64,000 bases of DNA, from assembly GCA_964575605.1 (NCBI GenBank), contig CAZNRN010000016.1, positions 1 through 64,000 on the forward strand, in the 5' to 3' direction. Both the position numbers and the translations under genes were made by a program. Source of the stretch: JAPWJZ01 sp964575605 (GTDB taxonomy: Bacteria; Pseudomonadota; Alphaproteobacteria; Micavibrionales; UBA2020). The notes under the pieces are model-generated. The model searched no databases. It saw only the letters and a program-made list of their open reading frames with translations, and had not been told where the DNA came from. Shown piece after piece: positions 32,817-40,553 of the stretch (the stretch's first letter is position 1; each line of letters starts with the position of its first letter).

Positions 32817-33311
32817 TCAGTTCCGGCGGTTGCCGCGCTGGATGGGGCCGTGGTTGCGGTCGAAGCGGTTTTCGGCGCGGTCTGCCCGGTTCTCGGCATG
32901 GTCGCGGACGTCTTCGCGCGCGTCGCGGCGGTCTTCTGCCGCATCGCGTTTGTTTTCGGCTGCATCGCGGCGGTCCTCGGCAGCGTCATGCTTGTCCTCG
33001 GCTGCATCGGCCTTGTCTTCTGCCTTGTCGCGCCAGCCGCCGTCATGTGCGGCATCGCGTTCGTCTTCGGCGGCGTCGCGGGCGTCTTCTTTTGCGTCAC
33101 GCGCGTCTTCGGCTGTATCGCGTTTATCCTCGGCAGCATCATGGCGGTCTTCGGCGCGGTCGAAGCGGTTTTCGATGCGGTCGCGTACGTTTTCGCGGTG
33201 GTCGCGGACGCCTTCAAGGCGGTCGCGGCTCACCTGCCCCTGTTCGGCAAAGGCGGCAGTGGAGGCAAGCATGATAACAGCGGCCAGCACGGCCATGATT
33301 TTTGTACGCAT
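32817..33311 (-). CDS. Secreted charged heptad-repeat protein
   Basis: A 164-residue protein with a signal peptide (MAVLAAVIMLASTAAFA). Almost all of the mature protein is a seven-residue repeat built on RDAAEDK/RDxAED, about sixteen units, highly charged and free of Pro and Cys, so a long alpha-helical coiled coil is expected. The tail is GPIQRGNRRN. AAGGA precedes the ATG and a terminator follows. The repetitive DNA creates long spurious frames on the other strand. Function unknown; a periplasmic spacer, chaperone-like or desiccation-type role are all possible. Confidence 0.75.
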   Translation of the reverse strand: MRTKIMAVLAAVIMLASTAAFAEQGQVSRDRLEGVRDHRENVRDRIENRFDRAEDRHDAAEDKRDTAEDARDAKEDARDAAEDERDAAHDGGWRDKAEDKADAAEDKHDAAEDRRDAAENKRDAAEDRRDAREDVRDHAENRADRAENRFDRNHGPIQRGNRRN

Positions 33312-33419
33312 CGGGATATTCCTTTTGATGAAACGGTGAAGCAGGCGTTCTTACAGCATTATACGCCCGCAATGGTTAAACCCCTGCGCGACATAAAATT
33401 TCACCGTTATATCAGGCAG

Positions 33420-33866
33420 TTACTCGAGATGCGCCTTGAGCATCCAGTGGTTTTTCTGGTGGACCTCCTGGCGGCCGATGGCCAGGTCGACGGTGGGTTC
33501 GTCACCCACGGCTTCTGCGGCTTCCAGCAGCGCCTTGGCCGAGGCGATCAGGGTTTCCTGGTCCTTGGCGAGGTTCTTCACCATCTCGGTCGCCTTGGGG
33601 GTGCCGTTTTCTTCGGTGATATCCGTGATTTTCAAAAACGCCTTGAAGCTGCCGGGCGCTTTTTCCCCGAGTGCGCGGATGCGCTCGGCGATCAGGTCAT
33701 TCGCCAAAATCATGTCTTCATACTGCGCCTGAAACAGGGTGTGGAGCGAGTTGAACGACGGGCCCGTCACGTTCCAGTGGTAATTCTGCGTTTTCAGGTA
33801 GAGCGTATAGGTATCGGCCAGCAGTTTTTCCAAGGCTTCGATAACGGCTTTGTCTTTCTTGCTCAT
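33420..33866 (-). CDS. dps: Dps family DNA-binding/ferritin-like protein
   Basis: A 148-residue four-helix ferritin-like protein. The ferroxidase-site segment is LKTQNYHWNVTGPSFNSLHTLFQAQYEDM, followed by NDLIAERIRALGEKAPGSFKAFL, the Dps signature. Dps dodecamers oxidise and store iron using peroxide and protect DNA under starvation. It lies 9 bases after the AhpD-like gene, giving a two-gene oxidative-stress unit. Confidence 0.92.
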   Translation of the reverse strand: MSKKDKAVIEALEKLLADTYTLYLKTQNYHWNVTGPSFNSLHTLFQAQYEDMILANDLIAERIRALGEKAPGSFKAFLKITDITEENGTPKATEMVKNLAKDQETLIASAKALLEAAEAVGDEPTVDLAIGRQEVHQKNHWMLKAHLE

Positions 33867-33875
33867 GCTTATCTC

Positions 33876-34406
33876 CTATTTAATGGCAGCAGCTTGTGCA
33901 GCGGCGAAAATGACGGCGGCGATGCGGAAGACGTGCTGCACGCCTACCTTCGATACTTCATGGCCCAGCGCGGTACGCGTATGCGCGGCGATGCAGGCGC
34001 TGCAACCATTGATGGCCGAAACCCCGAGTGCATACAATTCAAAGGTCACCTTGTCGATACCGGGGCTGCCGATGACGTTCATGCGAAGCCCAGCGGGCAG
34101 CTTGCCGAATTCCTCGTCGCCGGTCATGTAGGTGGTGCGGTAATAGATGTTGCTCATCGCCATGATGGTGGCGGCGGCCTTCGCGGCGTTGACTTCGTCG
34201 GGCGACAGTGATGAGCCCTCGCCGGTGATGGCTTCGATAATCTCGGCATTCCTTGTTGCATAGGCGCAGGCCAGCGCGACCCCCAGCACCTGGTTCTGGC
34301 TGAGCCCCGAAGAATCGTTCGCGGCCACCACGCTGGAAAGGTTCAGGCGGATATCCTTGGCGTAATCGGGCAGGGATTCTTTGAGCTGTTCGATATTTTG
34401 CGGCAT
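33876..34406 (-). CDS. ahpD: AhpD-like alkylhydroperoxidase
   Basis: 176 residues from ATG 34406, with AAGGAG 8 bases upstream; an in-frame GTG three codons earlier sits on top of that site. The catalytic motif NGCSACIAAHTRTALGHEV has the Cys-x-x-Cys and the nearby His of AhpD, with the conserved Glu upstream in LSPDEVNAAKAAATIMAMSNIYYR. AhpD reduces peroxides or regenerates AhpC. The operon with dps supports an oxidative-stress role. Confidence 0.9.
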   Translation of the reverse strand: MPQNIEQLKESLPDYAKDIRLNLSSVVAANDSSGLSQNQVLGVALACAYATRNAEIIEAITGEGSSLSPDEVNAAKAAATIMAMSNIYYRTTYMTGDEEFGKLPAGLRMNVIGSPGIDKVTFELYALGVSAINGCSACIAAHTRTALGHEVSKVGVQHVFRIAAVIFAAAQAAAIK

Positions 34407-34505
34407 AGGGGGCACTCCTTACAGGCCATGAATATAAGGCGTAAACGGCCGCGGCAAGCCCCTACCTTACAATTTAGCGCGGCGCAGCATTACGTCAATT
34501 CACGG

Positions 34506-34534
34506 TTGAAGCCCCAACCTGCATATGTTATGTA
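34506..34534 (+). promoter_or_regulatory. Candidate promoter of the transglycosylase-like array
   Basis: TTGAAG (34506-34511), 17 bases, then TATGTA (34529-34534). It lies 25 bases before the proposed GTG start at 34560. Confidence 0.45.
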
Positions 34535-34559
34535 CTGTCACCCCATAAGGATAAGAATT

Positions 34560-36308
34560 GTGAAAAAGAGCAAAGGGCTGAAAGGCCTTTTCAACAGGCT
34601 TGCGGCAAAAACCGTCATGGCCGCTGCCCTTTTATCGACCGGCGCTTCGCAGGCGCAGGAAACAATCCCGACTCCGCCCGAACCGGCTCCGGCCGTTGTG
34701 GGCTGCCCCGCTTTCCCGAACTTCAAGAAACCCGAAGGCCCGATGCTGCGCCAGACCGCGCAGGACATGCCCGCCGACCCCGAACTGAAATCACGCCAAA
34801 GGTTGCTGCGCCAGCTGGGCATCAACCCCGGCACGGCGGACGGCCTGCCCGGCGCCTCGACCCGCGCGGCGCAGCGCGAATTCCTGATGTTCTACGCGCC
34901 GCTGTATGGCGGCGATGCGGATAAAGTCGCTCTTGATGACGACGACGCCCTGCAACTGAAAAAATACGCTGACCAGAACACAACCGATATCGCAAGCTAT
35001 GGCCTGTCGACTGGCGCTACCGCCGCACTCCGCCTTGCCTCGCTGCGCAGCGGCGAGAGTTTTGCGACGCTGGCCTCGACCGCGAAAAAAGGCGGCGCGC
35101 TGCCCGGCGTGCCGGGCACAGGCGCTGCGCCCGACGACCTGTTCAAGTTCGATAACGCGAGCTGGCTCTACCTTGTGAAAAACTATGGCGAAGAATACGG
35201 CCTCGGCTTCTATGCGAAACATATTTCGATTGAAACGCGCGATGACGGCAAGACAATGCCGGTGGTCGACAACCCCTTTATCCACCGCCAGCTGCTGAAC
35301 CTGAAAAACTATCCGCGCATCAATGCGCTGATGGCGGGCGAGTACCTGAAAAACCGCCCCGACCTGTCCAACGTCGCGAACCCCAAGGTTCCGCTGGCCG
35401 ATGAAACCGTGAAGCAGCAACAGAATGACTTGCTGTCGCTGGGCTTCGATATCGGCTCGACCAACGCAGACGGCGTCAAAGGCGGCTTTACCACTCTGGC
35501 CATCAAGGAATTCCAGATTTTGCACGGCGACGGTATTGCGACAGGCACGCTGAACGATAGCGAAGCCGCAAAGCTTAAAACCGCCGCCGCCACCGCGCGC
35601 GCTGAATCGGTGAAGTTCGACGTGCCGAAAGTCGCGACCGGTTCCATCCGCATGGCGGCCGACGGCGTACAGCACAGCAACGGCCCCGATTTCCCCTACC
35701 TGATGGAACTGGCCTCGGCCGAAAGTTCCTTCCGCCACGGCGCGAAGGCCAGCACTTCGACCGCCACCGGCCTCTACCAGTTCATCGAAAGCACCTGGGC
35801 ATATATGTTGTTGCACCATGGCGAGAAACACGACCTTGGCGATTTCGCGAAAGAGGTTGAAACCTACACCGACGCGCTGGGGCGCGAACAGGCAAGGTTC
35901 AAGAACCCCGTGATCCGCGCCGAGGCGCTGGCGCTGCGCGAGAACCCGCAGCTCTCCGCCCTCTTCAGCGCCGATTTTCAGGGCGACAACAAGGGCAAGG
36001 AAAGCTGCTATGTGCCGGGCGAGCTGTCGCGCACAGATTTGTACCTGGCCCATTTCCTGGGCGCGCATGACGCCGTGTACTTCATAACCCAGATGCGCGC
36101 GAACCCCGAGAAATCGGCGGTGCAGACCTTCCCCGAGGCGGCCGCCGCCAATGCCTCCATCTTCTACGCGCGCGAGGGCAAGACGGTGCGCGACCGCAGC
36201 CTCGAGGAAGTCTATGAAGTGCTGGGCCGCAAATTCAACCGCGGGCTTTATGATGAAGTGCAACCCCTCGCCCGCCAGAAGCCGCAGGACAGCGCGAAGC
36301 CCTCGTAA
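34560..36308 (+). CDS. Lytic-transglycosylase-like protein, paralog 1 (secreted)
   Basis: 582 residues from GTG 34560, with AAGGA about 9 bases upstream; the longer frame to 34398 crosses the promoter. A signal peptide (LAAKTVMAAALLSTGASQA) is followed by a peptidoglycan-binding-like segment (LLRQLGINPGTADGLPGAST). Next comes an inactive module (WLYLVKNYGEEYGLGFYAKHI, then NYPRINALMAGEYLKN) and a second PG-binding segment (LLSLGFDIGSTNADGVKGGFTT). The catalytic module follows: MELASAESSF with Glu388, ATGLYQFIESTW and HGEKHDLGDFAKEVE. The C-terminal RTDLYLAHFLGAHDAVYF and EEVYEVLGRKF are shared with paralogs 2 and 4. Cleavage of peptidoglycan glycan strands is inferred from the SLT-like motif. 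Confidence 0.75.
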   Translation: MKKSKGLKGLFNRLAAKTVMAAALLSTGASQAQETIPTPPEPAPAVVGCPAFPNFKKPEGPMLRQTAQDMPADPELKSRQRLLRQLGINPGTADGLPGASTRAAQREFLMFYAPLYGGDADKVALDDDDALQLKKYADQNTTDIASYGLSTGATAALRLASLRSGESFATLASTAKKGGALPGVPGTGAAPDDLFKFDNASWLYLVKNYGEEYGLGFYAKHISIETRDDGKTMPVVDNPFIHRQLLNLKNYPRINALMAGEYLKNRPDLSNVANPKVPLADETVKQQQNDLLSLGFDIGSTNADGVKGGFTTLAIKEFQILHGDGIATGTLNDSEAAKLKTAAATARAESVKFDVPKVATGSIRMAADGVQHSNGPDFPYLMELASAESSFRHGAKASTSTATGLYQFIESTWAYMLLHHGEKHDLGDFAKEVETYTDALGREQARFKNPVIRAEALALRENPQLSALFSADFQGDNKGKESCYVPGELSRTDLYLAHFLGAHDAVYFITQMRANPEKSAVQTFPEAAAANASIFYAREGKTVRDRSLEEVYEVLGRKFNRGLYDEVQPLARQKPQDSAKPS

Positions 36309-36362
36309 AATACGGCTTGGAATACGGCTGCTAAAAAATCTGCCCCGAAAATTAACTTTTCA

Positions 36363-36392
36363 TTAACACTTCCCTGCTAGTTTATGTATAAT
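36363..36392 (+). promoter_or_regulatory. Promoter of transglycosylase-like paralog 2
   Basis: TTAACA (36363-36368), 18 bases, then TATAAT (36387-36392) inside TTATGTATAATAG. The TTATGTATA start of this element resembles the 17-base element of the metallopeptidase genes. Confidence 0.6.
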
Positions 36393-36455
36393 AGAAGGAT
36401 TCGACCCTTGCGGGTGTGCGCAGGGGAATAACGGCAATCTTTCGGGTGTGTGGTA

Positions 36456-38201
36456 ATGGCGGATAAAGATCCTCCATCGATGTGGTCATATGTAAGGCGC
36501 GCGTTCAATACCGCGGCGCTGGCGGCGGGGCTGGTAATAGCACCTGCGGTCGTCGCCCCCACGGTGGTGCGCGTGATGACCGACGCCAAGAAGCCGCCGC
36601 AGCCCGTTTCCCAGCAGTTCAATGGCAAGGCAGCGCCTGTCGCGGCCTCGCAGGCGCAGGCCCCGGCAGCACAGCCGCCGCGCGTGAAAGTGGAAGTAAA
36701 GCCCGTCCCGGCATCTGCCTTTACGCCGATGTTCGCAACAGATGACGAGAAAGACCGCAATATCTTCTATAAACAGACCGCGCGCGCCATCCGCGAATTC
36801 CGCGCGCTGCGCGACGACGCGCGCACAGGGCCCCTGTCGCAGGACGAACGCAAGCTGATACAGGAAACCGTCAAGGCCGCGCGCGCCGACGCCAAGAAAT
36901 ACAAACTGCCGCTGGAGGTCGCCGCATCGCTGCGTTACGCGTCTTCACAGGTCGGCGTCGACCATGAAACCTATATGCAGCGCCTGACGCAGTTCGCCGG
37001 CAATCTGACCAATGCCGACCCCGCGGGCCTGCTGAAAGGCGATGTCTTTAAATTCAACGTGCCGAACTGGCTGTCGATGATCAAGCAATTCGGGCCTTCG
37101 CACGGGCTTGATTACTTCGCCGACAAGATCCGCCTCGACACCTCGACCGGCAAGCCGATGGTGGATGTCGCCGACCCCGCGGTGCTGCGCCAGATCGTCA
37201 ACATGCGCCACAACCCGCGCATCAACGCGCTGATGGGCGCCGAGCTGATGAAGCACCCCGAGCTCAAGGCCGCCGAATACCGCGGCACCGACTGGCAGCC
37301 CAACGCCGATGTGGCGCGCCGCCAGCAGGCTTTGCAGACATTAGGTTTCGACCTTGGTATCCGCGGCTCCGATGGCATCAAGGGCCCGCTTTACAGCGCC
37401 GCCATGTCCGAATTCGCGCTTATGAGCCAGCCGCTGTTCGGCGCCGGCAAGAACGTCGACCAGATGCTGCAGGAATCTGCGGCACAGGCCGTGACGGACA
37501 GCCAGAAGTACACCAACCGCTGGAACAACGTGACCCCCGCCAACGCCTTTGCCGTGCGCCATGCCGCGAAAGTCGTGGGCGTCGATTACGGTTACATGAT
37601 GGAGCTGGCCTCGGCCGAGAGCGGTTTTGACCAGGGCGCTGCCGCCGAAACGTCTTCGGCCAAGGGACTTTTCCAGTTCACCGACGACAGCTGGATGACG
37701 ATGCTGTACCTGCACGGCGCGAAATACGGCCTTGGCGATATCGCGAAAAACGTCGAAGTGCGCAAGAACCGCGACGACGTGATCGTTTCGGCCAAGATCA
37801 ACGACCCGCTGATCGCGCATTACGCGCTCGACCTGCGTTCCGACCCGCGCATCAACGCGCTGATGGGCGCCGAGTTCGCGAAAGAGAACAAGATGCTGCT
37901 GGAAGCGGCCATGCCCAAGCGTCAGGTCAACCGCACCGACCAGTACCTTGCGCACTTCTTGGGCTCGGGCAACGCGGTGGGCTTCCTGACCAAGCTGAAG
38001 AAATCGCCGGAGGCTTCGGCTGCGGCGTCCTTCCCCGATGCGGCGGCGTCGAACAAGCCTGTCTTCTATAAACCCGACGGCACGGCGCGCACGCTACAGG
38101 AAGTTTACGAGGTCTTCGACAAGAAATTCGACCTCGGCGTCTATGACCCGCCGAAGCCGCCGGCGCCGAAAGCCCCCGCCCCCGCCAAGCGCAAGCATTA
38201 A
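36456..38201 (+). CDS. Lytic-transglycosylase-like protein, paralog 2 (membrane anchor)
   Basis: 581 residues from ATG 36456 (a GTG two codons earlier is possible). One hydrophobic segment (NTAALAAGLVIAPAVVAPTVV) near residue 20 could be an uncleaved anchor or signal. The first module (NWLSMIKQFGPSHGLDYFADKI, then RHNPRINALMGAELMK) lacks the catalytic Glu. A PG-binding segment (LQTLGFDLGIRGSDGIKGPL) follows. The second module has MELASAESGF with Glu388, SAKGLFQFTDDSW and HGAKYGLGDIAKNVE, then RSDPRINALMGAEFAKEN. The end is RTDQYLAHFLGSGNAVGFL and a Pro/Lys/Ala tail. The internal duplication is easiest to see in this copy. Confidence 0.75.
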   Translation: MADKDPPSMWSYVRRAFNTAALAAGLVIAPAVVAPTVVRVMTDAKKPPQPVSQQFNGKAAPVAASQAQAPAAQPPRVKVEVKPVPASAFTPMFATDDEKDRNIFYKQTARAIREFRALRDDARTGPLSQDERKLIQETVKAARADAKKYKLPLEVAASLRYASSQVGVDHETYMQRLTQFAGNLTNADPAGLLKGDVFKFNVPNWLSMIKQFGPSHGLDYFADKIRLDTSTGKPMVDVADPAVLRQIVNMRHNPRINALMGAELMKHPELKAAEYRGTDWQPNADVARRQQALQTLGFDLGIRGSDGIKGPLYSAAMSEFALMSQPLFGAGKNVDQMLQESAAQAVTDSQKYTNRWNNVTPANAFAVRHAAKVVGVDYGYMMELASAESGFDQGAAAETSSAKGLFQFTDDSWMTMLYLHGAKYGLGDIAKNVEVRKNRDDVIVSAKINDPLIAHYALDLRSDPRINALMGAEFAKENKMLLEAAMPKRQVNRTDQYLAHFLGSGNAVGFLTKLKKSPEASAAASFPDAAASNKPVFYKPDGTARTLQEVYEVFDKKFDLGVYDPPKPPAPKAPAPAKRKH

Positions 38202-38413
38202 GCATGCCTCCACGAGTCTTTGCGACTCAGTTGTTCAAAAAACCGCCGTTTTTTAACTAATAGCGGACTATCCAAAATATTGTTTTATAATGGGAAAATG
38301 GCTTTCTTAAAGCCCTGTTAATCTTCTGTTAAGCATGTCTCTGTATAATTATGGATAATTATTAATTGTTTCCTAAGACGAGCAGTTAACTCGATCAACA
38401 GGGTGGTGAGAAG

Positions 38414-40531
38414 ATGACAGGTGGCGGCAAGGGCAAGGGACGGCAACCGGCAGCTTCGCGTTTCGCAGGCGACCGCATGACGGCCGAAACCGCGGAAGTG
38501 ATGGTCGAGACCGAAACCGTCACACCCGACAAGAAAATCACCGCAGCCTTCAATACCAACATCGGCAAATGGGACCAGAGCCATAACCTCTTCTACCGCC
38601 TGACGACTTTCAGCGACGCCGAAATCAAGAACGCCGACCTGCAGATGATCGCCGAGTTCCGCCAGATGCGCGGACAGGGCCTGTCGCGCCAGCGCCTGAC
38701 GCCTGACGAAGTTGCTTTCCTGCGCGATATCAAGGTTGCGGCCACCGAAGAAGTCAAAAAACATCCCGGCCTGACGCAGGACGTCGCCGAAACGCTGGTG
38801 TTCGCGGCGCGCACGGTCGGCCTCGACAGCGGCGAATATGTTCAGAAGCTGATCGATACGGACGGCAACATCCGCAACCTGCCCGCCGACCAGGTGACCA
38901 AGGCCGGCCCCTCGAAATTCGACGTGAATACCTGGCTGTCCATGATCAAGAAGCATGGCGCCGAACACGGCCTCGGCTATTTCGCGGACAAGATCGAATT
39001 GCGTGAAGACGGCGGCCCCGGCAACCTGGTGGTCAACGTTGAAGACCCGCGCGTGCTGCGCCAGATCGTCGCGCTGCGCAACAACCCCCGCCTGTCCGCC
39101 ATCATGGGAGCGCATGCAATCGAGGACGACAAGGAACGCGAAGCCGCCGGCGGCGTGCAGCCGAAAGTCTGGTATCGCGGCGTCAATTATAATAACGATC
39201 CCGAAGTGCTGGAAAACCAGCGCAACCTGCAGGCATTGGGCTTCGACATCGGCGCCCGCGCCGACGGCGTAAACGGCCCGCTCACGATGGCCTCCACCCG
39301 CGAATTCATGCAGATGTACAGCCTCACCGACAAGGCGCAGGTCAATGACAAGCTGCAACAGGTGGTCGACGAAATGAAGCTGGTCGCCGGAGAATACGAT
39401 TTCAATGGCAAGAAAGTTCCGCCCAAGGCGCCCGCACGCCAGGGCAAAACCAGCGCCGGGACAGATTTTAACGCCGCCGCCGCCACTTCGGCGGTTCCCG
39501 AAAACTCGATCGAGAGCGCAAATACCGTAAAGCTCTCGGTGAAGGACGCCTTCGCGCTGAAACTCGCGGCCGAAAAATCCAATATGCCTTTCGATACGCT
39601 GCTCCGCATCGTGATCGCCGAACGCGCGTTCGAGCAGCAATCGGGCAAGACCAATCGCTCGCCCGGGCTGTTCCACATTTCGGACGGCAACTGGCTGATG
39701 ACGGTCGCGCAACACGGGGACAAATACGGTCTGGGCGACATCGTCAAGCAGATGCAGGTGACCCGGAACGAGGAAAACGAAGTGACACAAGTCATCGTGG
39801 CAGACCCGATCATCCGGCAGCATATCCTTGATCTTCGCAAGGATCCTCGCGTTTCGGCACTTTTGGGTGCCGAGCGCGCGAAGGAATACCCAATCCAGCT
39901 CGACATCGCCGAAAGCTACCTCGGCATGAATGAGACACGCGACAATGCTGCGCTACGCGGCTTCTTCAAGAAGGGCGGCATCAACCATGATCCCGCCACG
40001 ACGGCCTGGTGCGGCGTGTTCGTCAACTCGGTGATGGACAGCCTTGGCCTTCCGAAAACAACGGCTGTCGCCGGCGCGCGCTCCTTCTCGAACGAAAACT
40101 ACGGCACCGCAGTTATCTCTGAGAGTGACATGGCCAAGCTGAAGGCCGCTCCCCCCGCAAAGAAAGAGCAGTTGCTGCGCAGTCTCGCCGCCAGCATCGA
40201 GCCGGGCGACATCGTGATGTTCCGCCGCAAGACAGATGACGACCCTACAGGCTCGTGGGCAGGCCACGTCGCCTTTGTAAAGGATGTCTATAAAGTGGAC
40301 AATGTCTGGAAGATCGAGTATCTGGGCGGCAACCAGGGCGGCGGCGCCGGCCTTGGCGGCGGCAGCGCACAGGGCGGGGCTGTCACCGTGTCAGATCCTG
40401 TCCCGCTTGAAAGCGTGCTGACGATCCGCCGTCCGCCGCCGATTCCGGGGCTTACCGAAGCTCTCAGGCTTGACGCTGCCTCTGAATCGCCGCGCGTCAC
40501 GGCGCAGCCTGTGACCATCCCGTCCCGCTAA
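38414..40531 (+). CDS. Transglycosylase-like paralog 3 fused to an NlpC/CHAP-type amidase domain
   Basis: A 705-residue protein without a recognisable signal peptide. It has the inactive first module (WLSMIKKHGAEHGLGYFADKI), the PG-binding segment (LQALGFDIGARADGVNGPLT) and a second module in which Glu403 is kept but the context has drifted (RIVIAERAF, PGLFHISDGNW). From about residue 495 the usual C-terminus is replaced by a papain-like domain: Cys533 in AWCGVFVNSVMDSLGL, PGDIVMFRR, His618 in GHVAFVKDV, and EYLGGNQ. This resembles the TIGR02594-type endolysin/peptidoglycan endopeptidase group. It would combine glycan-strand and peptide cleavage in one protein, if both are active. Confidence 0.7.
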   Translation: MTGGGKGKGRQPAASRFAGDRMTAETAEVMVETETVTPDKKITAAFNTNIGKWDQSHNLFYRLTTFSDAEIKNADLQMIAEFRQMRGQGLSRQRLTPDEVAFLRDIKVAATEEVKKHPGLTQDVAETLVFAARTVGLDSGEYVQKLIDTDGNIRNLPADQVTKAGPSKFDVNTWLSMIKKHGAEHGLGYFADKIELREDGGPGNLVVNVEDPRVLRQIVALRNNPRLSAIMGAHAIEDDKEREAAGGVQPKVWYRGVNYNNDPEVLENQRNLQALGFDIGARADGVNGPLTMASTREFMQMYSLTDKAQVNDKLQQVVDEMKLVAGEYDFNGKKVPPKAPARQGKTSAGTDFNAAAATSAVPENSIESANTVKLSVKDAFALKLAAEKSNMPFDTLLRIVIAERAFEQQSGKTNRSPGLFHISDGNWLMTVAQHGDKYGLGDIVKQMQVTRNEENEVTQVIVADPIIRQHILDLRKDPRVSALLGAERAKEYPIQLDIAESYLGMNETRDNAALRGFFKKGGINHDPATTAWCGVFVNSVMDSLGLPKTTAVAGARSFSNENYGTAVISESDMAKLKAAPPAKKEQLLRSLAASIEPGDIVMFRRKTDDDPTGSWAGHVAFVKDVYKVDNVWKIEYLGGNQGGGAGLGGGSAQGGAVTVSDPVPLESVLTIRRPPPIPGLTEALRLDAASESPRVTAQPVTIPSR

Positions 40532-40553
40532 GACAAAAGATCCAAGAGGTTAC

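Noticed and set aside
32817..33311. CRISPR-like or tandem DNA repeat
   Set aside because: The repetition is a coding heptad with variable third positions; there are no spacers and no cas genes.
32799..34211. 470-codon plus-strand frame over the heptad-repeat, dps and ahpD genes
   Set aside because: It runs antisense to three well-supported genes. The Val/Phe/Ala-rich start is the complement of the RDAAED repeat.
38214..38254. GAGTC/GACTC and AAAAAAC/GTTTTTT hairpins after transglycosylase-like paralog 2
   Set aside because: The first stem is only five pairs and the second is almost all A-T; too weak to call a terminator with confidence.
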